Part shown: positions 43,695-52,981 of the stretch, piece by piece
How positions within the stretch are numbered: position 1 is the stretch's first letter
Layout of the letters: each line of letters starts with the position of its first letter
Source of the DNA: a bacterium
GTDB taxonomy: Bacteria > Pseudomonadota > Alphaproteobacteria > Rhodobacterales > Rhodobacteraceae
Length of the DNA stretch: 64,000 nt
Assembly: GCA_016124195.1 (NCBI GenBank)
Contig: WGOE01000004.1
Location: 124,001-188,000, forward strand
Direction of reading: 5' to 3'
Translations under genes and position numbers: made by a program
The notes under the pieces: generated by a model
Told to the model about the DNA's origin: nothing
The model's database searches: none
What the model saw: only the letters and a program-made list of their open reading frames with translations

Positions 43695-44564
43695 ATGAAC
43701 AGACGGTCTTTCATGGCTGGAACCGCCATTGCGGCGGTTGCGGCCGCCCATGGCAACCTGGTGCGGGCCGCGGCGCCGACGCCCTTCGACTGGACGGCGA
43801 TGCCGCCGATGGACGACCGCGGCGCCTTCATCGACTGGATGGTCAAGATGCGCGGCGAGGACCCGACCTTTCTGGGCCAGCGCTATGATCTGTTCCTCAA
43901 CACCGTGCAGCACCGCGATCTTTACGACGATCTGGACAAGCGCGCCTTCCTGATGACCCCGCGCGAGGAATTTGTGCTCAAGCGCAACCTCGACCGCGCC
44001 TATGCCTCGGATTTCCTTGACATCGGCTATGGCGTGACGATCTCGGGGCCGCGGCTGGTGGCGCGCATGACCAGCGTGCTGCAGGTGAAAAAGGGCGACC
44101 GCGTGCTGGAGATCGGCACCGGCTCGGGCTTTCAATCGGCCTATCTGTGCCATCTGACCGATCAGGTCTATTCGATCGAGATCGTCCAGCCGCTGTTCGA
44201 ACGCACCGGGGGCATCTTTGCCGACCTGATCGCGCGCGGCTATACCGAGTTCTCGGCCGTGCAGCGCAAGAATGACGACGGCTATTACGGCTGGCCGGAA
44301 AACGGACCCTTCGACAAGATCATCGTGACCTGCGGCATCGACCACGTGCCGCCGCCCCTGCTGGAACAGCTCAAGCCGGATGGCATCATGGTCATTCCGA
44401 TCGGCCCGCCCGGCGCGCAGCACGTACTCAAGGTGGTCAAGACCCAGGGCGCGGACGGCAAGATCACCGTGGCGCGGTCTGACATCTATCATGGCTCGGT
44501 CGTGCCTTTCGTGCCCTTCACCAAGCTGCAGGATGGCAAGATCGTCGGGACGCATTTCAATTGA
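43695..44564 (+). CDS. Tat-exported PCMT-like methyltransferase 2
   Basis: A 289-residue paralogue of the preceding protein, sharing RAFLMTPREEFV, YGVTISGPRLVARMT, VLEIGTGSGFQSAYL, DDGYYGWPENGPFDKIIVTC and an identical C-terminal GKIVGTHFN. The N-terminus MNRRSFMAGTAIAAVAAAHG is another Tat-type signal. The pair looks like an old tandem duplication, similar throughout the core but diverged in the N-terminal third. Its stop overlaps the presumed TTG start of the membrane protein. Confidence 0.82.
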   Translation: MNRRSFMAGTAIAAVAAAHGNLVRAAAPTPFDWTAMPPMDDRGAFIDWMVKMRGEDPTFLGQRYDLFLNTVQHRDLYDDLDKRAFLMTPREEFVLKRNLDRAYASDFLDIGYGVTISGPRLVARMTSVLQVKKGDRVLEIGTGSGFQSAYLCHLTDQVYSIEIVQPLFERTGGIFADLIARGYTEFSAVQRKNDDGYYGWPENGPFDKIIVTCGIDHVPPPLLEQLKPDGIMVIPIGPPGAQHVLKVVKTQGADGKITVARSDIYHGSVVPFVPFTKLQDGKIVGTHFN

Positions 44565-47203
44565 GCACCGGCATACCGGCGTCCGAGGCGCCGCAGGGCC
44601 TGCGCCTTTATGGGGCGGTGGGCAGCCTTGCGGGGGCTGTGATCGCCCTTCAGATCGCCGTGATGCGGGTCTTTGCGGTGGGGTCGTGGAGCCATTTCGG
44701 CTCGCTCGTCGTCAGTCTGGCCATGCTGGGCTTTGGCATGGCCAGCGTCTTCATCTTTGTGCTGCGCGGCTGGCTTGACCGGCATGGCGAGGGCGCCTCG
44801 CGCGCGGCACTGGTCCTGTTCGGCCCTCTGGCGGTGGGCGCCAATCTTGTGGCGCAACTGGTGCCGTTCAACGCCATCTTCCTGATATCGGACCCGATGC
44901 AGAAATGGCGGCTTCTGGCCAATTTCCTGCTGTATCTGCTGCCCTTCCTGTCGGGCGCCTTCTTTCTGGGCATCGTGTTCCGTCAGGGGCGGGCACATTT
45001 CAACCGGCTGTATTTTGCGGACCTTCTGGGCTCGGGTCTGGCGGGCCTCGCGATCCTGGGCGCGCTTTACATCCTGCCGCCCGAAAAGTTGCTGGTGGCG
45101 CCCCTGGTCCTGTGGGCCGTGGCGCTGATCTTGTGGAGCGGCGTGGCGCGGCCGGGCCGGGTGTTTGCGGCGCTGCTGGGGTCGGGGGCGACCCTCGCCG
45201 CCTATCTGATCCTGCCGGCGGCGCTTGGCGTGCCCGCCATCGCGGTCTCGTCCTACAAGGGTGTCTCTTACGCCCGAAATTTCCCTGATGCCAAGCGGCT
45301 TTACCGCGACATCTCGCCCTTTGGCGATCTGCAGATCTATTCCAGTTCCTACATGCACTTTGCCCCCGGCCTGTCGGACAACGCGGCCTTCAACGTGCCG
45401 GAACTGCCGGCAAACACCTACGTCGGCATGTTCATCGACGGCGAGGGGCCGTCCGGCATCATGCGCCCCCTGCCGCCCGAGGATGCCGCCTATTACCAGT
45501 ATCTGCCGATGTATTACCCCTATGTCATCAAGACGAAGGCCAAGGTCTTTGTGGCGCAGTTCGGCGGCGGGCTCTCGGCCATGACGGCACTGAATGCCGG
45601 TGCCACCTCGGTCACCATCGCCGAAAGCAACCCCGAGGTGCTGCGCGCCTTCCGTGCGCCCGAGCTGAAAGAGGCCACCGGCAACATCCTTGCCGATCCG
45701 CGCGTCACGGTGGTGGGCTATGACGGCCGCCTGTTCCTGACCCATACCGACCAGCGCTATGATGTCATTGACCTGAGCCTTGCGGATTCGGTCGGCCTGT
45801 CCAACCCGGGCGGCTTTGCCATAACCGAGAAATACGCCTACACGCAGCAGGCGCTCGAGGCCTATATCAACGGCCTCGCCCCGGGCGGCGTGCTGTCGGT
45901 GACGCTGTGGAACAAGGAAGAACCGCCGAAATCGGTGCTGCGCTTTTATGCCACGATGGTGCGCGCCGCCAAGGCGATGGGGGGCGACTGGGCCGGCTCG
46001 CTCTTTGTCAGTGAAAGCTATCTGTCGACCACGACGGTGCTTTACAAGAAGGGCGGCTTTACTGCCGACGAGATCGCGGCCCTGCGCGGGCATACCGCCG
46101 ATCTGTCCTTTGACGAGGTCTATTCACCCGGCTTCGCCTACGATCCGGCCAGCGCCAAGGGCATCCTGCAGCAGTATCAGGACGCGATCTTTGGCAACGC
46201 GCCGACGGATGGCCCGGCCACGGGTGCCACGGATGCGCCGGGCGACGCGGCCGCGCAGGGCGACGGCCCTGCGCCGGGCGACGGGGCGAGTGCCGATGGT
46301 GGCGCTGATGCGCCGGGTGACGGGGCGGGCGACGGGGCGGGCGACGGGACGGGGGTCGTGCCCTCGACCACGCTGGCACGGCTGGTCTGGCAGGGGCTGG
46401 TGCAGGGCGGGGCGGCGGATGTGACGCCGCATTACGTCTTTGACGTGCAGCCCCTGACCGACGACCGACCCTATTTCGCAGGCTATATCCGCCCGGCCGA
46501 TCTGACCCGTACGCTCGACCGGCTCGACACGGTGCAGGACGACTGGGGCTATCTGCTGCTCTGGGCGACGCTGGGCATCGCCTGCCTCGCCGCCGCGGTA
46601 CTGATCTTGCCGCCCATGGTGCTGGGCGGGCGCATGGGGCGCGGCAAGCCTGCGCTGATCGTCTATTTCGGCTGCCTCGGCCTTGGCTACATCACGGTCG
46701 AGGTCGGGCTGATCAGCTGGTTCGCCCGCGCCCTGACCAACCCCACCATTGCCGCCTCTGTCGTGCTGTCGGGCATGCTGGTGTTTTCCGGCCTCGGCGC
46801 CTGGGTGGCCGAACGGATCCGCAGTACCGGCCTGATCCTGCCGGCGCTGCTGGGTGCCACGGCGCTTGCGCTGGCCCTGATGACGGCGGTGCTGCCCGGC
46901 CTTCTGGAGGCGATCGGCGCCTTGCCCTATCTGGCCCGGCTGGTGTACTGCCTTGCGCTGGTGGCGCCGGTGGGCTTTCTCATGGGCTTTCCCATGGCCA
47001 CGGCGATGAACGCCCTGGCAGAGTGCGGGCGCGACCAGATGTTCGTCTGGGCCTGGGGCATCAACGGCAGCTTCTCGGTGGTCGGCGCCGCGGCGGTGCC
47101 GCTGATCGCGGTCAGCTTCGGCCTGTCGGCTGTGCTGGAGGTTGCGGCCGCAAGCTATGCCCTGGCCCTGCCGGCCTATCTGTCCATGCTGCGCCGGGCC
47201 TGA
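44561..47203 (+). CDS. membrane protein with a spermidine-synthase-like domain
   Basis: An 880-residue protein. Residues about 15-225 hold seven or so TM helices. Residues about 325-500 form a Rossmann domain with VFVAQFGGGLSAMTALNAG, IAES, DGRLFLTHTDQRYDVIDLSL and GGVLSVTLWNKEE, as in polyamine/aminopropyl-transferase-like proteins fused to membrane domains. Residues about 545-604 are a low-complexity Gly/Asp/Ala-rich loop. Residues about 663-880 are hydrophobic (more TM helices). The TTG at 44561 overlaps the previous stop; no earlier ATG fits. The reaction is unknown: the domain need not make spermidine. It is co-transcribed with the exported methyltransferases. Confidence 0.8.
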   Translation: MSTGIPASEAPQGLRLYGAVGSLAGAVIALQIAVMRVFAVGSWSHFGSLVVSLAMLGFGMASVFIFVLRGWLDRHGEGASRAALVLFGPLAVGANLVAQLVPFNAIFLISDPMQKWRLLANFLLYLLPFLSGAFFLGIVFRQGRAHFNRLYFADLLGSGLAGLAILGALYILPPEKLLVAPLVLWAVALILWSGVARPGRVFAALLGSGATLAAYLILPAALGVPAIAVSSYKGVSYARNFPDAKRLYRDISPFGDLQIYSSSYMHFAPGLSDNAAFNVPELPANTYVGMFIDGEGPSGIMRPLPPEDAAYYQYLPMYYPYVIKTKAKVFVAQFGGGLSAMTALNAGATSVTIAESNPEVLRAFRAPELKEATGNILADPRVTVVGYDGRLFLTHTDQRYDVIDLSLADSVGLSNPGGFAITEKYAYTQQALEAYINGLAPGGVLSVTLWNKEEPPKSVLRFYATMVRAAKAMGGDWAGSLFVSESYLSTTTVLYKKGGFTADEIAALRGHTADLSFDEVYSPGFAYDPASAKGILQQYQDAIFGNAPTDGPATGATDAPGDAAAQGDGPAPGDGASADGGADAPGDGAGDGAGDGTGVVPSTTLARLVWQGLVQGGAADVTPHYVFDVQPLTDDRPYFAGYIRPADLTRTLDRLDTVQDDWGYLLLWATLGIACLAAAVLILPPMVLGGRMGRGKPALIVYFGCLGLGYITVEVGLISWFARALTNPTIAASVVLSGMLVFSGLGAWVAERIRSTGLILPALLGATALALALMTAVLPGLLEAIGALPYLARLVYCLALVAPVGFLMGFPMATAMNALAECGRDQMFVWAWGINGSFSVVGAAAVPLIAVSFGLSAVLEVAAASYALALPAYLSMLRRA
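46195..46370 (+). repeat. low-complexity direct repeats within the membrane protein gene
   Basis: A stretch of GGCGACGGGGCG-like short repeats encodes GDGPAPGDGASADGGADAPG and related Gly/Asp/Ala/Pro-rich sequence. The repeats are likely length-variable by slippage and mark a flexible loop, not a domain. Confidence 0.6.
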
Positions 47204-47268
47204 CCGGGGTCAGGCCGGCGTCAGAGGCCGACGGTAGAAAACGCCGTTTCACCCGCAATTCGGTGTGC

Positions 47269-47296
47269 GTGGGGTAGGATGGGCAATCTGCCCATC
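47269..47296. repeat. 28-nt palindromic repeat, copy 1
   Basis: GTGGGGTAG followed by GATGGGCA-ATC-TGCCCATC; the last 19 nt form an 8-bp stem with a 3-nt loop. An identical 28-nt copy lies at 57902-57929. Intergenic, upstream of the MacA-type gene; REP-like. Confidence 0.75.
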
Positions 47297-47416
47297 GTGG
47301 CCCCGACCGTGATCCCGACCGTGACCCAGCGCCGCAGCGACGGAATTCGGCCCGGATTTCGTTGAATTCATACCTGACCGAACCCAATTTGAACGCAAGG
47401 GACAAAGGGGCGCCGC

Positions 47417-48685
47417 ATGCCGCAAACCGTCACGGTCGAGTCCATCACGCGCCGCCGCAAACGCTTCAGGCTGCGCGGCTGGCTGGTCTGGCCTATCGTC
47501 CTGCTGCTCGGGCTGGCCGGCGGCGCCTATTGGCTGCAGGGCCGCACTGCTGCCCGCGCGATGGTGCATTACACGACCGCCGCCGCCAAGGTCGCTGATA
47601 TCACGGTCGTTGTGACCGCCGTGGGCTCGGTGCAGCCGATCCAGCAGGTCGATGTCGGCTCGCTGATTTCCGGCACGATTTCTGAAATCGACGTCAAGAT
47701 CAACGACGCCGTAACCAAGGGTCAGGTGCTGGCCCGGCTCGACACCTCCTCGCTCGAGGCCGAACTGGCGCGCGACCAGGCCACGCTCAGCGCCCGCAGG
47801 GCAGAGGTCCAGGATGCCCTTGCCGCCCAGGAGGCCGCAGCCGAAACACTGGACCGCGCGCAAAAGATCCGCGACAAGGGCCTGAATTCCCTTGAGGATC
47901 TGGCCGCAGCCATCACCGCAAAACGCCGGGCCGACGCGGCCCTCGCCTCGGCCCGCGCCAATGTGCAGGTCGCCGAAGCCGATGTGAAGCTCAGCCAGAC
48001 CAATATCGACAAGGCCGTCATCGTGGCGCCGATCGACGGCATGGTGCTGGATCTGCAGGCCGATCTGGGCCAGACCGTTTCGGTCGCCAACAGCACGGTG
48101 ACCCTTTTCACCCTGGCGCATGACCTTGGCCAGATGGAATTGCAGGTCGATGTCGATGAGGCCGACATCGGCAAGGTCGCGGTGGGCGACAAGGCCAGCT
48201 TCAGCGTGGACGCCTATCTGGGCCAGACCTTCCCCGCCTCGGTCAGCGAGATGCACTACGCCCCGCAAACCGTTGACAACATTGTCACCTATCCGACAAT
48301 CCTCGCCATCGACAATTCCGATCACCGGCTGCGGCCCGGCATGACCGCCTCGGCCGACATCACGGTCGAAGAAGCCAAGGGCGTGCTGAGCGTGCCCAAC
48401 GCGGCGCTGCGCTATAGCCCGCCGCAGGTCGCGGCCAGTCCGCAGAAAACCACGGGCCTATTGGGGATGCTGTTTTCCTCGGTGCCCACCGGCCCGCGCC
48501 CGACGACAGAGGCCGGCGCCGCCGACAAGGACGGCTTTCGCAGTCTTTACATCATGAAAGACGGACAACCCGTTCGGATTGCTGTGAAAACCGGCGTGAC
48601 CGATGGTGATGTGACCCAGGTGCTGGACGGACCGCTTCAACCTGGTGATCTGGTCGTCACCGCGCAGACCACGGGCGCCCCATGA
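47417..48685 (+). CDS. MacA-type periplasmic adaptor (HlyD family)
   Basis: A 422-residue membrane-fusion protein: one N-terminal TM helix (about residues 22-42), VTAVGSVQPIQQVDVGSLIS lipoyl-like beta segment, a helical hairpin (about 110-185) and a beta-barrel half. It links an inner-membrane MacB-type pump to an outer-membrane channel. The last residues overlap the ATPase start by four bases. The ligand is unknown. Confidence 0.9.
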   Translation: MPQTVTVESITRRRKRFRLRGWLVWPIVLLLGLAGGAYWLQGRTAARAMVHYTTAAAKVADITVVVTAVGSVQPIQQVDVGSLISGTISEIDVKINDAVTKGQVLARLDTSSLEAELARDQATLSARRAEVQDALAAQEAAAETLDRAQKIRDKGLNSLEDLAAAITAKRRADAALASARANVQVAEADVKLSQTNIDKAVIVAPIDGMVLDLQADLGQTVSVANSTVTLFTLAHDLGQMELQVDVDEADIGKVAVGDKASFSVDAYLGQTFPASVSEMHYAPQTVDNIVTYPTILAIDNSDHRLRPGMTASADITVEEAKGVLSVPNAALRYSPPQVAASPQKTTGLLGMLFSSVPTGPRPTTEAGAADKDGFRSLYIMKDGQPVRIAVKTGVTDGDVTQVLDGPLQPGDLVVTAQTTGAP

Positions 48686-49389
48686 CCGCGCCCATGCTGG
48701 AACTGCGGCATCTGTCCAAGATCTACGGGCAGGACGAGGCCCGGGTCTTCGCGCTCGATGATGTCAGCCTGTCGGTGGACAAGGGCGAATTCGTCGCCGT
48801 CATGGGGCCCTCGGGTTCGGGCAAATCGACCGCCATGAACATCCTCGGTTGTCTGGACACGCCGACCTCGGGGCAATACCTGCTCTACGGCACCGATGTC
48901 ACCGGGCTTGACCGCGATCAGCGCGCGCTGCTGCGGCGGCACTTTCTGGGCTTCATCTTTCAGGGCTTCAACCTGCTGCCCCGCACGACCGCGCTGGAGA
49001 ATGTTGAGCTTCCCTTGATATATCAAGGCGTTCCGGCGTCAGAGCGGCGGCTGCGCGCGGCCGAGGCACTGGCCAAGGTCGGGCTTGAGGGGCGCGCCGA
49101 TCATCGGCCTTCCGAACTGTCGGGCGGCCAGCAGCAGCGCGTCGCCATCGCGCGCGCCATCGTCACGCGGCCCGGCCTGATCCTCGCCGACGAGCCGACC
49201 GGCAATCTCGACACCGCGCGCAGCCGCGAGATCATGGAGCTTCTGGCCCAGTTGAACCGGGACGAAGGTCTGACGGTCCTGATGGTCACCCACGAGGCCG
49301 ACATGGCGGCCTATGCGCACCGGATCGTCACCTTTCTGGACGGGCGGATCCATTCCGACCAGAAGAACGAGGCGATCCATGCTGCTTGA
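48682..49389 (+). CDS. MacB/LolD-type ABC transporter ATP-binding protein
   Basis: A 235-residue ATPase: Walker [30 protein letters not shown], signature [15 protein letters not shown], Walker [13 protein letters not shown] and [11 protein letters not shown]. This is the MacB/LolD/FtsE mechanotransmission group. In canonical MacB the ATPase is fused to the permease; here it is separate, with an 11-nt overlap to the permease gene. Confidence 0.92.
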   Translation: MTAPMLELRHLSKIYGQDEARVFALDDVSLSVDKGEFVAVMGPSGSGKSTAMNILGCLDTPTSGQYLLYGTDVTGLDRDQRALLRRHFLGFIFQGFNLLPRTTALENVELPLIYQGVPASERRLRAAEALAKVGLEGRADHRPSELSGGQQQRVAIARAIVTRPGLILADEPTGNLDTARSREIMELLAQLNRDEGLTVLMVTHEADMAAYAHRIVTFLDGRIHSDQKNEAIHAA

Positions 49390-50590
49390 AGCGCTTCGCC
49401 TTGCCCTCAATACGGTTTTTCGCAACAAACTCCGCAGCTTCCTGACCGTTCTTGGTATCGTGATCGGGGTGGCCTCGGTGATTGCCATGGTGACGGTCGG
49501 GCAAGGATCGACGGCGCAGGTGCAGTCGGATGTGGCTTCGCTGGGGTCGAACCTCTTGATGCTGCGGCCGGGAGAGGCCGGACGCGGGCCGGGCGGCAGT
49601 TCGGCCGATGCGCCGCCCCTGACCCTGCAGGACCTCACCGCGCTGACCCGCGACATTCCCGACATCGTGCAGGCCGCCCCGGTCGCGGCCAAGCTGCAAA
49701 GCGTCGTTGCGGGCGAGATGAACCATTCCGTCATGGTCACCGGGACCGACAACGCCTATTTCGACATTCGCGGCTGGACCTTGGCCTATGGCCGCCCGTT
49801 TTCTGAGGGTGAATTGCGCACGGGGGCGCCGGTCTGCATTCTGGGCACCACCACCTCGGCCGACCTTCTGGGTCAGGGCAACCCGGTTGGCACCACGATC
49901 CGCGTCGGCAAGATATCTTGCGATGTCATAGGCTTGCTGGCAAAACGCGAGGCATCGACCTTCGGGCAGGATGACAATGACACGGTCGTCATCCCGCTGC
50001 GCGCCATGCAGCGGCGCATTCTGGGCAAGTCGGACATGCAGTCAATCTCGATCACCTTCCGCGAGGGCGCGCGCGCCGAAGATGTCACGGCCCAGATCCA
50101 GAGCCTTATGCGCGAGCGCCGCCACATCACGGCCAACATGAACGACGACTTCAATGTCTTTGACATGAAACAGATTTCCTCGATGTTGACCGGGATCACC
50201 GGCGTCCTGACCGGGCTATTGTCCGCGGTGGCCGCGATCAGCCTTCTGGTTGGCGGCATCGGCATCATGAACATCATGCTGGTTTCGGTGACCGAACGCA
50301 CCCGCGAGATCGGCATCCGCATGGCGGTGGGGGCAACTGAGATGCAGGTTCTGATGCAGTTTCTGGTCGAAGCCATCGTCCTGTCGCTGATCGGCGGCGC
50401 CATCGGAATCCTTGTGGGCCTTGGCCTTGGCGCGGTGGGGTCTTACGCGCTCAACATCGGGTTCGTGCCGGATTACCGCCTCATCCTCGCTTCGTTCGCC
50501 TTTTCGGCCGTGGTGGGGGTCGTCTTCGGCTTCTTTCCGGCCCGGCGTGCCGCGCGGCTCGACCCGATCGAGGCGCTTCGGCACCAATAG
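49379..50590 (+). CDS. MacB-type ABC transporter permease
   Basis: A 403-residue permease with one N-terminal TM helix, a large periplasmic MacB_PCD domain (about residues 40-255) and three C-terminal helices from about 285 (GIGIMNIMLVSVTERTREIG, MAVGATEMQVLMQFLVEAIV). ATG 49379 is inside the ATPase end. With the adaptor it makes a MacAB-like exporter or envelope transporter; the outer-membrane TolC is not in the window. Its position after the exported methyltransferases suggests a shared task. Confidence 0.9.
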   Translation: MLLEALRLALNTVFRNKLRSFLTVLGIVIGVASVIAMVTVGQGSTAQVQSDVASLGSNLLMLRPGEAGRGPGGSSADAPPLTLQDLTALTRDIPDIVQAAPVAAKLQSVVAGEMNHSVMVTGTDNAYFDIRGWTLAYGRPFSEGELRTGAPVCILGTTTSADLLGQGNPVGTTIRVGKISCDVIGLLAKREASTFGQDDNDTVVIPLRAMQRRILGKSDMQSISITFREGARAEDVTAQIQSLMRERRHITANMNDDFNVFDMKQISSMLTGITGVLTGLLSAVAAISLLVGGIGIMNIMLVSVTERTREIGIRMAVGATEMQVLMQFLVEAIVLSLIGGAIGILVGLGLGAVGSYALNIGFVPDYRLILASFAFSAVVGVVFGFFPARRAARLDPIEALRHQ

Positions 50591-50656
50591 GGGCGTTCTG
50601 GACGCGGGCGCGGTTTTGCGCTAGGTGCCGCCGGATGTTTGGCAGGGGAATGCAGG

Positions 50657-51685
50657 GTGACGCAGCGGGGCGACAGGACGGAGCGGGACAAGACGCGGGT
50701 GGCCGAAGCGCATCGGCTGTCCGTCGCCCCGATGATGGACTGGACCGACCGGCATTGCCGCGTCTTTCACCGCCAGATGACCCGACGCGCGATGCTTTAC
50801 ACCGAGATGGTGACGGCCGCCGCCGTGCTGCATGGCGACCGGGACCGGCTGTTGGGCTTTGATCCGTTAGAGCATCCTTTGGCCTTGCAACTGGGTGGGT
50901 CTGACCCGGGCGAACTCGCCGCGGCAGTGCGGGCGGCCGAACCTTACGGCTATGACGAGGTCAACCTCAACTGCGGCTGCCCGTCAGACCGGGTGCAGTC
51001 GGGCTGCTTCGGCGCTGTGCTGATGGAGCGCCCGGACCTGGTGGCCGAGTGTGTCGCGGCGATGGCGAGCGAGACCGCGGCCAAGGTAACGGTGAAATGC
51101 CGGATCGGGGTGGACGATCAGGAGCCGGCCGACATTCTGCCGCGCTTCATCGAGACCGTGGCCAAGGCGGGGGTGGGCCACGTCATCATCCACGCCCGCA
51201 AGGCCTGGCTGCAGGGGCTGAGCCCCAAGGAAAACCGCGAGATCCCGCCGCTTGACTACACGCTTGTGCTGGCCATGAAGCGCGCTTTCCCGGAGCTGAC
51301 GATCTGCCTCAACGGCGGCGTCACCACGCTGGCGCAGGCGAAAGACCTGCTGGATCAGGGGATTGACGGCGTGATGATCGGGCGGGCGGCCTACCATGAC
51401 CCGGCCTCGGTCCTGATCGGGGCCGATGCGCTTTGGGGCGAGGATTTTGCCCCCGATGCCTTTGAGGTGGTGACCGCCATGCTGCCCTATATCGAGGAAC
51501 ACCTCGCGCGGGGCGGGCGGCTGCATCAGATCACACGGCATATGCTGGGCCTCTTTACCGGGCGGCCCGGGGCGCGCGGCTGGCGGCGGATCCTGTCGGA
51601 GGGCGCCAACCGACCCGGCGCCGGCACCGATCTTGTGGTGCAGGCGCTGAGCCAGGTTCAGGCCGGAGTACGCTCGGCCGCCTGA
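50657..51685 (+). CDS. dusA: tRNA-dihydrouridine synthase DusA
   Basis: A protein of about 342 residues that reduces specific D-loop uridines of tRNA with FMN and NADPH. Landmarks: LSVAPMMDWTDRHCRVFHRQ, LQLGGSDPGELAAAVR, the catalytic-Cys segment NLNCGCPSDRVQSGCFGAVL, HARKAWLQGLSPKENREIPP (a DusA hallmark), and LNGGV. GTG 50657 has AGGGGA upstream; the TTG further 5' is less likely. Its 3' end overlaps the convergent MFS gene by 28 nt. Confidence 0.94.
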   Translation: MTQRGDRTERDKTRVAEAHRLSVAPMMDWTDRHCRVFHRQMTRRAMLYTEMVTAAAVLHGDRDRLLGFDPLEHPLALQLGGSDPGELAAAVRAAEPYGYDEVNLNCGCPSDRVQSGCFGAVLMERPDLVAECVAAMASETAAKVTVKCRIGVDDQEPADILPRFIETVAKAGVGHVIIHARKAWLQGLSPKENREIPPLDYTLVLAMKRAFPELTICLNGGVTTLAQAKDLLDQGIDGVMIGRAAYHDPASVLIGADALWGEDFAPDAFEVVTAMLPYIEEHLARGGRLHQITRHMLGLFTGRPGARGWRRILSEGANRPGAGTDLVVQALSQVQAGVRSAA

Positions 51686-52857
51686 TGCGGCGGCACCAGC
51701 AGCGTCAGGACCAGCGTCACGACGGCGGCAAAGGCGATGCCGCCGATCATCGGCGTGGCGCTGGCGCCGAGCCAGGGGCCAAGCGCCACGACCAGAACGC
51801 CGCCCGTCAGCATCTGCAACGTGCCGCCCAGAGACGAGGCGAGGCCAGCCTTGTCGCCCTGATGGTCGAGCGCCATCACCATGGTCGAGGGGATGATCAA
51901 CCCCAACCCCGCATTGCCAAGCGCCAGCCCCACAATACAGGTGAAAAGACCGACATGGCCCAGCAAGGCCAGGCTGAAGAGGGCGCTGCTGACCAGGGCA
52001 AAGCCAAGGCTCGCCCATTTCAGCACGGTCATGCTGCCGAACCGTTCGGCCGCGCGACCGGCGCCCTGGCTTGCCCCGATGAAAGCCACCGCATTGACCG
52101 CAAAGGCCAGCGAGAAGCCGGTGGAGCTCAGCCCGAAACCCTCTTGATAGACGTAAGACGCCGCGGCGAGGAAGATGAAGAAGCTGCCAAATCCAAAGGC
52201 GCCGATGAAGGTCAAGAGAAGGAAGCTCTTGTCGAAGAACAACTCGCCACAGCCTCGCAGCAGAAAGCCCATGCGGAAGGGGCGGCGGTTGTCGGGCGCC
52301 AAGGTCTCGGGTTGGGCAAAGGTCAGCAGGGCGAGGCTCGCGACCGAGGCGATCAGCAGGGCCGCGAAGATGCCGCGCCAGCCGGTCAGCACCAGAAGGG
52401 CCGATCCCACCAGCGGCGCCAGCATCGGCGAGACGGAAAAGACGAGGAATATCCGCGACATCATCCGCGTCGCCGCGGCTCCCGTCATCATGTCGCGCAC
52501 GATGGCGCGCGGCACCACGCCCAGGACCGCCCCGCCAAGGCCCTGCACGAAGCGCCCGGCGATCAGGTCGGTGGCGCTGCCGGCGGTCATGCACAACAGC
52601 GTGCCCAGCACGAACATCGCAATGCCGGCATAGAGCGGCACCTTGCGGCCGGCATGATCGGCCCAGGGGCCATAGAACATCTGCGCCACGCCGAACGAGG
52701 CGAAATAGGCGGTGATCGTGTTCTGCATGACCTGGGGCGAGACCGACAGGCTCTTTCCGATCACCGGCATGGCCGGCAGGTACATGTCGATGGCGAAGGG
52801 ACCAATGCAGGACAAAAGCCCCAGAATCAGGGCCGGGCGGGCCAAAGAGCCGAACAT
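51658..52857 (-). CDS. Bcr/CflA-type MFS multidrug exporter
   Basis: A 399-residue 12-TM drug/H+ antiporter. Landmarks: LGLLSCIGPFAIDMYLPAMP (DHA1 Bcr signature), MQNTITAYFASFGVAQMFYG, GPWADHAGRKVPLYAGIAMF and the GR loop. The gene overlaps the dusA stop in convergent orientation. The substrate cannot be told. Confidence 0.9.
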   Translation of the reverse strand: MFGSLARPALILGLLSCIGPFAIDMYLPAMPVIGKSLSVSPQVMQNTITAYFASFGVAQMFYGPWADHAGRKVPLYAGIAMFVLGTLLCMTAGSATDLIAGRFVQGLGGAVLGVVPRAIVRDMMTGAAATRMMSRIFLVFSVSPMLAPLVGSALLVLTGWRGIFAALLIASVASLALLTFAQPETLAPDNRRPFRMGFLLRGCGELFFDKSFLLLTFIGAFGFGSFFIFLAAASYVYQEGFGLSSTGFSLAFAVNAVAFIGASQGAGRAAERFGSMTVLKWASLGFALVSSALFSLALLGHVGLFTCIVGLALGNAGLGLIIPSTMVMALDHQGDKAGLASSLGGTLQMLTGGVLVVALGPWLGASATPMIGGIAFAAVVTLVLTLLVPPHQAAERTPA

Positions 52858-52981
52858 GAAACACCTTTCGCGCGATGAGGCGGAAAGCTAGCCGCGCCGC
52901 CCGGCAGGGGCAAGCCCGCTTTTCGCTCTGGCCCTGCCGCTGCACCGCGGCTAGTCTGCCGCGAAATCAAGCGAGGTGGCG

